Shown: positions 20,661 to 27,350 of the stretch, one piece after another
Layout: each line of letters opens with the position of its first letter
Numbering within the stretch: position 1 is the stretch's first letter
Origin: Actinomycetota bacterium
GTDB lineage: Bacteria > Actinomycetota > UBA4738
Direction of reading: 5' to 3'
DNA length: 27,350 nucleotides
Assembly: GCA_005885025.1 (NCBI GenBank)
Contig: VAYC01000014.1
Span: 1-27,350, forward strand
The notes under the pieces: model-generated
Told to the model about the DNA's origin: nothing
Databases searched by the model: none
Seen by the model: only the letters and a program-made list of their open reading frames with translations
Program-made: the position numbers and the translations under genes

Positions 20661-23588
20661 ATGAAGCGCCGAGCGCGAACCCATTCGGGGACGGGACGGC
20701 TGATGGCCGTCCTGGTGGTCCTCGCCATGGTTCCCCTAGGCCTGCTCGCCTACTCGACGGTCCGGCTGTCGACCGGCGCAGTGAACAAGGAGGTACAGGC
20801 GCGGATCCGGTCCTCGGCGTCCCTCTCCGCGGGGGCCATCCAGAAGGAGATGCAGGGTGTGGTTGATCTGGTTGGGTCCTATGCGGAGCGCCCAACCCTG
20901 GTCTCCGCTCTTTCGGACCCGGCCAATTACGACCTCCAACAGATCGAGTTCCAGCTCGCTGATCTGGCGGACGCCCGCCCAGGGATCTCCGCAACCTTCG
21001 TTGCCGACCCCCAGGGGAGGCTGATCGACATCCTCCCACCCACCCCGTCGATCGTGGGGCAGGACTTCTCCTACCGCGATTGGTACCGGGGTCTCACAGG
21101 GATCGGCCGGACCTACGTGTCGACCGGCTACATGAGCCAGGCCACCGGCCATCCGCTGGTCGTCGGCGTGGCCACCTTCGTCCGGGCCTCCGGGGACCAG
21201 GAGGCGCCCGGCCAAACACGGGCCATCTTGGTAGCCGCCTACGGGCTCGAGGAGATCCAGGGGTTCGTGGACAAGTACGAGTCGTCCCAGGGCGTCAGCC
21301 TCACGGTCACGGACCAGCGCGGCAACGTCCTGGCTTCGCCCGGCGGCGGCCAGACTCTGACGTCGCGGGCCACCGATCCACTCGTGGTGGACGCCCTCAA
21401 GGGAAGGTCCGCCGTGACCACCGTTGGGAGGCCCTCGGGCCGGCTCGTCTCCGCCTACGAGCCCGTGCCTGAACTCGGCTGGACGGTGACGGCGAGCGTC
21501 CCGGAGCGGGTGGCCCTGGCGGGCGTCTCCCACCTTCGCTCCGCTGTGTTGCTCGTGGCGGCCATCCTGGCCATGGTGTTGGCAACGGGCCTGCTCCTGC
21601 TGGCACGTGCGCTGCGGGCCCGCGCGCAGGCCGAGGAGGGTCGGGCCCGCCTTGCGGCCATCGTGGAGTCCTCCGAAGACGCGATCATCGGAATCACGCT
21701 CGACGGAATCATCACCAGTTGGAACGTGGGGGCCGAACGCCTCTACTGGTACACCGCCAAAGAAGCTGTTGGCCAGGACATCTCGATCCTCGCCCCGCCC
21801 GACCGGAAGGACGAGGCGTCGCAAAACCTGGAGCGCATCCGGGAAGGTGAGCGGGTCGAGCAATTCGAGACGGTACGCGTGACGAAGGACGGGACGCCGC
21901 GCGATGTCTCGCTCACGAGCTCGTTGGTGCGCGATCGAAAGGGGGAGGTCGTCGGAGCCTCGGTGATCGCCCAGGACATCACCGCGCACAAGCAGATGGA
22001 GGATGCGGTCCGGGAATCCGAACAGAGGTACCGCCTGCTGGTCGAATCGGCTCAGGACATGGTCTTCACCTTGAGCCCGGAGGGCAAGTTCGTCTCACTG
22101 AACGCCGGATTCGAAGCCATGACCGGATGGAAGAGGGAGGACTGGATCGGCAAGGACTTCGGCCCCCTGATCCATCCGGAGGACCTCGAGGCAGCCAAGA
22201 TCCGCGTGGCCCAGATGCGGCTGGGCGAGCGACTCCCTCCCTTCCCGGTGAGGCTCGCGACCAGCTCCGGGGGTTGGCGAACCGCTGAGAGCGTCTCGAG
22301 CCCGCTGGTCACCGACGGCTCTGTCGTGCAGATCGTGGGAATCGTTCGCGACATCACCGAACGCAAACAGGCTGAGGAAGAGCTGCGCCGAGCCAGGAAC
22401 GAGGCCGAGCGCGCCAAGGAGGAGGCCGAGCAGGCGAGGGAAGGAGCCGAGCGCGCCAATCGGGCCAAGAGCGAGTTCCTGTCCCGGATGAGCCACGAGC
22501 TGCGGACACCCCTGAACGCGGTGCTCGGGTTCGGCCAGCTCCTCGAGATGGACAGCCTCAACCAGGAGCAGCACGAGGGCGTGGCTCAGATCCTCAAGGG
22601 CGGCCGACACCTCCTGGATCTGATCAACGAGGTCCTGGACATCGCCCGGATCGAGGTCGGCCGGATCGCGCTCTCCCTCGAGCCGGTGGCGGTGGATGAG
22701 TCCGTGCTCGGCGCGGTCGATCTCATCCGCCCGCTCGCGACAGAGCGTGGGATCCGCCTGGGCACCGAGATCTCGGAGTCGCAGGGGTACGTGACGGCGG
22801 ACCGCCAGCGCCTCAAGCAGGTTCTGTTGAACCTGCTGTCCAACGCCGTGAAGTACAACCGACCGGGGGGCTCAGTCGCCGTTCGATGCGTTCCGGTATC
22901 GGGCGGGCGGGCGCGGGTCGAGGTGGCCGACGACGGCCCCGGCATCGCCCCCGAGTACATGAGCCGGCTGTTCGTTCCTTTCGAGCGCTTGGGGGCCGAG
23001 ACCTCCGGCGTGGAAGGGACGGGCCTGGGCCTGGCCCTCTCCAAGCGCCTCGTCGAGGTCATGGGGGGGACCCTGGAGGTGGAGAGCGCGCCGGGCCGAG
23101 GCAGCACTTTCTCGGTGTCCCTGCCGGCCGCGGAGGGCCCCGAGTCCGGCCTCGAACGGGGCGGCTCGAAGGGCCTCGTGCTCGCCGCCCTGAACGGGGA
23201 GGGCACGATCCTCCACATCGAGGACAATCCGGCCAACCTCAAGCTCATCGAGCGGATCCTGTCGGGAGTGCGCGGGGTGAGGCTGCTCTCCGCGATGCAA
23301 GGGAGCCTCGGACTGGACATGGCCAGGCAGCATCGCCCCGACGTGATCCTGCTCGACCTCAACCTGCCCGACATCCAGGGGCAGGAGGTGCTCGGCCTCC
23401 TGCGCGCCGATCCCCGGACGAGAGACATCCCAGTCCTCGTGGTCAGCGCGGACGCCACCCCCGAGCAGCTTCGAAAGCTCCGGGCGGCCGGGGCCAAGGC
23501 GTACCTCACCAAACCGCTGGACGTTCAGCGCTTCCTCCGTGTAGTGGGCGAGGCCTTGAGCGAACGAAGGCTTGACCATGCGGGCTGA
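20661..23588 (+). CDS. Hybrid histidine kinase: dCache sensor, two PAS domains, HisKA, HATPase, receiver
   Basis: From the ATG at 20661, preceded by AGGAAGG, the product is 975 aa. TM1 (about 14-33) and TM2 (about 294-318) flank an extracellular dCache-like domain containing FSYRDWYRG (136-144). Then come PAS1 (about 330-450), PAS2 (about 455-580), a Glu/Ala/Arg coiled coil, HisKA with MSHELRTPLNA (His612), and HATPase_c with NLLSNAVKYN, DDGPGI and GTGLGLALSKRLVEVMGG. A C-terminal receiver has IEDNPANL, the phosphoacceptor Asp899 (LLDLNLPD) and KPLD. It should sense an external small ligand and pass phosphate to its own receiver or to the next gene's. Its 3' end overlaps that gene by 11 nt. 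Confidence 0.93.
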   Translation: MKRRARTHSGTGRLMAVLVVLAMVPLGLLAYSTVRLSTGAVNKEVQARIRSSASLSAGAIQKEMQGVVDLVGSYAERPTLVSALSDPANYDLQQIEFQLADLADARPGISATFVADPQGRLIDILPPTPSIVGQDFSYRDWYRGLTGIGRTYVSTGYMSQATGHPLVVGVATFVRASGDQEAPGQTRAILVAAYGLEEIQGFVDKYESSQGVSLTVTDQRGNVLASPGGGQTLTSRATDPLVVDALKGRSAVTTVGRPSGRLVSAYEPVPELGWTVTASVPERVALAGVSHLRSAVLLVAAILAMVLATGLLLLARALRARAQAEEGRARLAAIVESSEDAIIGITLDGIITSWNVGAERLYWYTAKEAVGQDISILAPPDRKDEASQNLERIREGERVEQFETVRVTKDGTPRDVSLTSSLVRDRKGEVVGASVIAQDITAHKQMEDAVRESEQRYRLLVESAQDMVFTLSPEGKFVSLNAGFEAMTGWKREDWIGKDFGPLIHPEDLEAAKIRVAQMRLGERLPPFPVRLATSSGGWRTAESVSSPLVTDGSVVQIVGIVRDITERKQAEEELRRARNEAERAKEEAEQAREGAERANRAKSEFLSRMSHELRTPLNAVLGFGQLLEMDSLNQEQHEGVAQILKGGRHLLDLINEVLDIARIEVGRIALSLEPVAVDESVLGAVDLIRPLATERGIRLGTEISESQGYVTADRQRLKQVLLNLLSNAVKYNRPGGSVAVRCVPVSGGRARVEVADDGPGIAPEYMSRLFVPFERLGAETSGVEGTGLGLALSKRLVEVMGGTLEVESAPGRGSTFSVSLPAAEGPESGLERGGSKGLVLAALNGEGTILHIEDNPANLKLIERILSGVRGVRLLSAMQGSLGLDMARQHRPDVILLDLNLPDIQGQEVLGLLRADPRTRDIPVLVVSADATPEQLRKLRAAGAKAYLTKPLDVQRFLRVVGEALSERRLDHAG

Positions 23589-24204
23589 CGACGAGCTGAC
23601 GCAAGCCCGGATCCTGGTGGTCGATGATCAGGAAGCCAACGTCCGGCTCCTCGAGCGGATCCTCGAGCGCGCCGGGTACACGAACGTGGCCACGACCACG
23701 GACTCGCGCCAGGTCCTCGGCCTGTACGGAGAGCTCGACCCCGACCTCATCGTGCTGGACCTGCTCATGCCCCACATGGACGGGTTCGAAGTGATGGCGG
23801 AGCTGGGAAGGCGTGTCCCCGATGGGACCTACCTCCCCATCCTGGTCCTGACGGCGGACGCCACGCCGCAGGCCCGTCAGCGTGCGCTCTCGATGGGGGC
23901 CCGGGACTTCCTTACGAAGCCGTTCGACCACGACGAGGCGCTGTTGCGGATACGCAACCTCCTCGAGACGAGGTTCCTCCACCTTCGGCTCAAGGACCAG
24001 AACGAGGCCCTGGAGGAGAAGGTCCGCGAGCGGACCGAAGACCTGCAGAGAAGTTTCGAGGCGCTGCACCGGACCGCCGAGCAGCGAAAGACGCTGCTGG
24101 CCCACCTGGCCAAGGTCAATCGACTGGCCATGGCCGGCATGGAGGAGGCCGTGTCCGGCGAACAGGTGATCGGGGACGGGGACGGGGCAGGCGCAGGTGG
24201 CTGA
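23578..24204 (+). CDS. Response regulator: receiver with coiled-coil tail, no output domain
   Basis: The 208-aa product (ATG at 23578; a TTG at 23572 would add two residues) is a complete receiver: acidic pair Asp16/Asp17, phosphoacceptor Asp61 (VLDLLMPHMDG), switch Thr92 and Lys114 (TKPFD). After the receiver it continues into a coiled segment LKDQNEALEEKVRERTEDL, typical of the linker before HD-GYP domains in RpfG-like regulators. Here it instead runs into another helix and a Gly/Asp-rich end, with no HD-GYP, GGDEF or DNA-binding module. It is overlapped at both ends (11 and 8 nt) by the kinase and ATPase genes, so it may act by binding a partner, plausibly the adjacent ATPase. Confidence 0.9.
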   Translation: MRADDELTQARILVVDDQEANVRLLERILERAGYTNVATTTDSRQVLGLYGELDPDLIVLDLLMPHMDGFEVMAELGRRVPDGTYLPILVLTADATPQARQRALSMGARDFLTKPFDHDEALLRIRNLLETRFLHLRLKDQNEALEEKVRERTEDLQRSFEALHRTAEQRKTLLAHLAKVNRLAMAGMEEAVSGEQVIGDGDGAGAGG

Positions 24205-25537
24205 GGGCAACGTGGCCTCCGCCGGATCGGTCGTCGAGCTCGTCGACTGGCTCCGTCAGCTGGCCTCCAGTGAGGGATCAGATCTCCATATCAAGGTGGG
24301 ATCGCCGCCGGCGTTCCGGGAAGGCGGCCAACTGCGTCGGCTAGAACACCCGCCGGTCGGAGGCCAGGAGGTCGAACGGTTGGCCGAGGCTATCGTCCCG
24401 CCCAACCGGAAGGCGCGCTTCGACGAGGAAGGAGAGGTGGACTTTGCCCACACCGTCCCCGGCGTCGGCCGGTTTCGGGCCAACGTCTTCCGGCAGCGGG
24501 GAGGCATCAGCATGGTCTTCCGGAGGCTCCGGACGGGGGGTCCCGGCTTCGAGGAGCTGGGACTCCCTCCGGTGGTCCGGAAGCTGGCCGACGAGGCCCG
24601 TGGCCTGGTCCTGGTCACGGGGCCGACCGGATCGGGGAAGACCACCACGCTCGCGGCCATGATCGAGTACATCAACCGGACCCGGCCGCTCCACGTCGTG
24701 ACCATCGAAGACCCCATCGAGGTCCTTCATAGCGACAAGGTGGCTTGGGTGAACCAGCGCGAAGTCGGCCAGGACTCCAGGAGCTTCCTCACCGCGCTGC
24801 GGGCGGCCCTCCGACAGGACCCCGACGTCATCCTGATCGGGGAGATGAGAGATACGGAGACCGTTCAGGCCGCCCTCCAGGCTGCCGAGACCGGCCATCT
24901 GGTCCTCTCCACGCTGCACACCGTGAACGCCAAGGAAACCGTGAACCGTTTGCTGGATTTTTTCCCTCCGTTTCAACAGCAGCAGATCCGCCTGACGCTG
25001 GCCGGCGCGCTCCGCGGCATCATCTGTCAGCGGCTGGTGCCCGGCACGGCGGGCGGGCGCGTGGTCTGTTTGGAGATCCTCGTCAACACCGGGCGGATCA
25101 CGGAACGGATCGTCAAGCCCGAGATCACCGCCGAGATCGAGGAGGTCATCGCCAAGGGCGAGCACTACGGTATGCGCACGTTCGATCAGTCGCTGCTGGA
25201 GCTGATCACGGTCGGGGACGTGTCGGTCGAGGAGGCGCTGGCGGCGGCCTCGGAGCCCCACGACCTGGAACTCGCCATCCAGCGGGCGGGGATCCCCATG
25301 ACGTCCCGGGGGGTCGGGCTGAGCTTCGAGCGCGACATCAAGCCGCTGTTCTCCGACGACGCCCGGACCCGGATCAACTGGAAGTTCGACTTGTGGGATT
25401 ACGAGAGCGTCAAAGCGAACATCTCCGAGATCCTCAAGCGCATGGAGAACGGCGACAGCCCCTTCGAAGAGGGGTGGACCGAGGACCGGGTGAAGGTCTT
25501 TCGCAGCTGGTTGCGGGAAGGCTTGATGGCCCCGTAG
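24197..25537 (+). CDS. PilT-family ATPase with extra C-terminal domain
   Basis: PilT-type hexameric ATPases power retraction of type IV pili. The GTG start overlaps the upstream gene by 8 nt. Residues ~10-110 form the PAS-like N-domain (SDLHIKVGSPPAFR). Then come Walker A GPTGSGKT (142-149), the Asp box (IEDPIE), Walker B DPDVILIGEMRD (208-219) and the His box TGHLVLSTLHT (232-242), followed by KGEHYGMRTFDQSLLEL. PilT proteins normally end near residue 370. Here residues 371-446 form an added module starting FERDIKPLF, with FDLWDYESVKANI and a final WTEDRVKVFRSWLREG. No pilin or assembly genes are in the window, so the target motor is unknown. PilT fits better than PilB because no long N-terminal domain is present. 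Confidence 0.93.
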   Translation: MAEGNVASAGSVVELVDWLRQLASSEGSDLHIKVGSPPAFREGGQLRRLEHPPVGGQEVERLAEAIVPPNRKARFDEEGEVDFAHTVPGVGRFRANVFRQRGGISMVFRRLRTGGPGFEELGLPPVVRKLADEARGLVLVTGPTGSGKTTTLAAMIEYINRTRPLHVVTIEDPIEVLHSDKVAWVNQREVGQDSRSFLTALRAALRQDPDVILIGEMRDTETVQAALQAAETGHLVLSTLHTVNAKETVNRLLDFFPPFQQQQIRLTLAGALRGIICQRLVPGTAGGRVVCLEILVNTGRITERIVKPEITAEIEEVIAKGEHYGMRTFDQSLLELITVGDVSVEEALAAASEPHDLELAIQRAGIPMTSRGVGLSFERDIKPLFSDDARTRINWKFDLWDYESVKANISEILKRMENGDSPFEEGWTEDRVKVFRSWLREGLMAP

Positions 25538-25555
25538 GCAGGCCTGAAGCCTGGC

Positions 25556-27064
25556 TCAGGCGCTCCGCCCGTCGGCCTGCTCCAACAGCTCGGTAACGGT
25601 CTCGGCGGCCGCGGGCCGGGCGAAGTAGTACCCCTGGGCCAGCCTGCATCCCAGCGCCAACAGGTGGGCCCGCTGTTCGGCCCGTTCGACGCCCTCGGCC
25701 ACCGTCTCCAGCCCCAGGCTGTGCACCAGGCGGATGATCCCTCGGGCCAGCGTCCACTCCTCGCTCCCGGTGGCCACGCCCGCCACGAAGGATCGGTCGA
25801 TCTTCACCACGTCCACCGGCAATCGGCGCAGGTAGCTCAAGGAAGAGAACCCGATACCGAAGTCGTCGATGGCCAGCCGCACTCCCAGGCCCCTCAGCGC
25901 CCGCAGCACCGAGATCGTCGCTTCGGTGTCCTGCATCAATACGGTCTCGGTGATCTCGAGTGTCAGGCTGGCCGGATCGAGACCGAACGCTTCGACCGCG
26001 GCCCGGACATCCCTCAGCAGATCGGGGTCCTGGAGCTGCCGGGCGGAGATGTTGACGCTGATGGCGAGGGGTTGCTCTGACGGGAACCGCTGCTGCCACG
26101 ACCTCAGTTGCCGGCATGCCTCCGCCGTGACCCATCGATCCATGGCGACGATCAGGCCCGCTTCCTCGGCGAGCGGGATGAAGTCCGCCGGGGAGATCAT
26201 GCCGCGCTCCGGATGCATCCAACGGATGAGGGCCTCCGTGCCGACGATCCGGCCGTCGGTCAGGCGCACGACCGGCTGGTAATGGAGGACGAACTCCCTC
26301 CGTTCGAGAGCTCGCCTGAGCTCGGTCAGGAGCTCGAACCGCTTCAGCAGGGCGACGTGACGATCATGCTGATAGACCTCGTACCGGCGCCTGCCGGCTC
26401 GCTTGGCCGCACCCATCGCGGCGTCCGCGTCGCTCACGATCGACCTGCCGTCTTTGGATCCGTCCGGGAACTGGGTGATGCCGATGCTCGCGTCGACGAA
26501 CACCTCTCTTCCCTGGACCGGGAACGCGGCCCCAAGTCGGTCGAGGACTCGGTCGGCCACCTGCGTCGCCTCCGGGATGCCCGCATCCACGAGCAGCATG
26601 GCGAACTCGTCTCCATCCAAGCGGGCAACCGAGTCCGCGGCCCGCAGGCAGCCACGTAGCCGCTGGCCCACTTCGACCAGGACGCGATCCCCGGCGCTTT
26701 GCCCGAAGGCATCGTTCACGCTGTTGAAGCCGTCGAGGTCAACCACCAGGACGGCGACGGGCCGGCCCCGACGCTTCGTGCCTGCGACAGCATGGTCCAC
26801 GCGGTCGAGGAACAGCGTGCGGTTGGGAAGCTGGGTGAGTGGGTCGTACAGGGCCTGCTGGCGCATCTCCCGCTCGAGTCGCCGGCGGTCCATCCTCGCG
26901 CCTGCCCACACGCCGACCAAGCAGATGCCGAGGAAGGTAACGGCCGCACCTTTGCCCCACCCGCCTGCGGGCCACAGGTAGGAGAGGACGGTCAGGGCAA
27001 CGCCGGCTCCGAGGAACCCGGTGGAGACGCTGGGGCGCAACCGGCGAAGCCCGCGGTCAGCCAT
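25556..27064 (-). CDS. Membrane DGDEF-EAL protein, predicted c-di-GMP phosphodiesterase
   Basis: The 502-aa product has two N-terminal hydrophobic segments (about 15-33 and 39-56), then GGDEF and EAL domains. The cyclase signature reads DGDEF (150-154), with the first Gly replaced. The EAL domain keeps every catalytic element: EAL at 277-279, Asn338, Glu370/Glu373, the DD pair at 400-401, Lys421, Glu457/Glu460 and Gln477. It should hydrolyse c-di-GMP to pGpG; the GGDEF half may be weakly active or bind GTP as a regulator. Its ATG overlaps the end of the upstream receiver gene by 8 nt. It converges with the PilT-like gene, 18 bases apart. Confidence 0.93.
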   Translation of the reverse strand: MADRGLRRLRPSVSTGFLGAGVALTVLSYLWPAGGWGKGAAVTFLGICLVGVWAGARMDRRRLEREMRQQALYDPLTQLPNRTLFLDRVDHAVAGTKRRGRPVAVLVVDLDGFNSVNDAFGQSAGDRVLVEVGQRLRGCLRAADSVARLDGDEFAMLLVDAGIPEATQVADRVLDRLGAAFPVQGREVFVDASIGITQFPDGSKDGRSIVSDADAAMGAAKRAGRRRYEVYQHDRHVALLKRFELLTELRRALERREFVLHYQPVVRLTDGRIVGTEALIRWMHPERGMISPADFIPLAEEAGLIVAMDRWVTAEACRQLRSWQQRFPSEQPLAISVNISARQLQDPDLLRDVRAAVEAFGLDPASLTLEITETVLMQDTEATISVLRALRGLGVRLAIDDFGIGFSSLSYLRRLPVDVVKIDRSFVAGVATGSEEWTLARGIIRLVHSLGLETVAEGVERAEQRAHLLALGCRLAQGYYFARPAAAETVTELLEQADGRSA

Positions 27065-27350
27065 CCCTTCCCTTTCCGTCCCCTCCGAGGATCATCCACG
27101 GGAGCCCCAAGCCGGTGACCGTGTCCAGGAGCGTGTCGAACGCCACCGGTTTCACCAGGTAGGAGTTGGCGCCCAGCTCGAACGCCCGATCGATGTCTTC
27201 CGACTCCGAAGAGCCGGAGAGCATGACCACGGGGATACGGTCGAGGTTGGGCTGCTGGCGGAGCCAGGTGAGCAGCTCGAGGCCGGACCTCCCCGGGACG
27301 TGCAGGTCCAGCAGGATGAGAACAGGGAGAGGGAAGTGCGTTCGGTCGGC
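27057..27350 (-). CDS. Rcp1-like single-domain response regulator (5' end outside window)
   Basis: The minus-strand frame is open from the window end and stops at 27057, giving 97 residues of a receiver domain. LILLDLHVPGRSG holds the phosphoacceptor Asp; VVMLSGSSESED has Ser at the switch position; ELGANSYLVKPVAFDTLL has the conserved Lys-Pro. The wording and the ending (LGLPWM) resemble Rcp1/CheY-type regulators that commonly partner phytochrome-like or PAS kinases. The stop lies inside the first codons of the DGDEF-EAL gene (8-nt overlap), so the two are translationally coupled and the receiver may transmit a signal to, or be made together with, the phosphodiesterase. Confidence 0.9.
   Translation of the reverse strand, partial: ADRTHFPLPVLILLDLHVPGRSGLELLTWLRQQPNLDRIPVVMLSGSSESEDIDRAFELGANSYLVKPVAFDTLLDTVTGLGLPWMILGGDGKGRDG

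Noticed and set aside
25538..25555. Hairpin CAGGC/GCCTG between the converging PilT-like and DGDEF-EAL genes
   Set aside because: The stem is only 5 bp and neither strand has a T-tract, so I do not call a terminator.

Overview
This is a GC-rich window whose gene content and signals best fit an actinobacterium (Actinomycetota), probably an uncultured lineage. The pointers are GTG starts, a TTGACA/TAGCAT promoter, a long basic S3 tail and zinc-type S14 as the only S14 in the cluster. The lineage is an inference from gene content, not from an alignment.

Left edge (1-1037): the 3' part of a flavin-dependent halogenase-like gene, then a 278-base intergenic stretch. That stretch carries a good vegetative promoter (837-866) and, downstream of it, a GC hairpin followed by five Ts (956-983). 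The hairpin looks like an attenuator in the leader of the translation operon.

Centre (1038-17820): one almost gap-free superoperon that joins the str, S10 and spc clusters. The order is rpsL, rpsG, fusA, tuf, a small unknown ORF, rpsJ, rplC, rplD, rplW, rplB, rpsS, rplV, rpsC, rplP, rpmC, rpsQ, rplN, rplX, rplE, rpsN, rpsH, rplF, rplR, rpsE, rpmD, rplO, secY, adk and map. Many junctions are ATGA, TGATG or longer overlaps, so translational coupling is likely. Together the genes supply 30S and 50S proteins, two elongation GTPases, the protein-export channel, adenylate kinase and methionine aminopeptidase. The cluster stops after map: infA, rpmJ, rpsM, rpsK, rpsD, rpoA and rplQ are absent. Oddities are the 81-aa ORF between tuf and rpsJ, a Gly/Arg/Pro tail on S3, an acidic tail that nearly doubles L29, and a leader on L5.

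Right part (17842-27350): a signalling region unrelated to translation. On the minus strand are a membrane GAF/HisKA_3 (DesK/NarX-like) histidine kinase and, just upstream of it, a secreted single-pass Pro/Thr-rich protein. Divergent from them is a plus-strand operon of three overlapping genes: a dCache-PAS-PAS hybrid histidine kinase, a receiver protein with an RpfG-like coiled linker but no output domain, and a PilT-family ATPase with an unusual C-terminal module of about 76 residues. Converging on this is a minus-strand pair: an Rcp1-like receiver (cut by the window end) overlapping a membrane DGDEF-EAL protein. The working idea is a phosphorelay plus c-di-GMP module controlling a pilus-retraction-type motor; the ATPase fusion is the most interesting item. 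I saw no tRNA, rRNA, CRISPR array, insertion sequence or attachment site.
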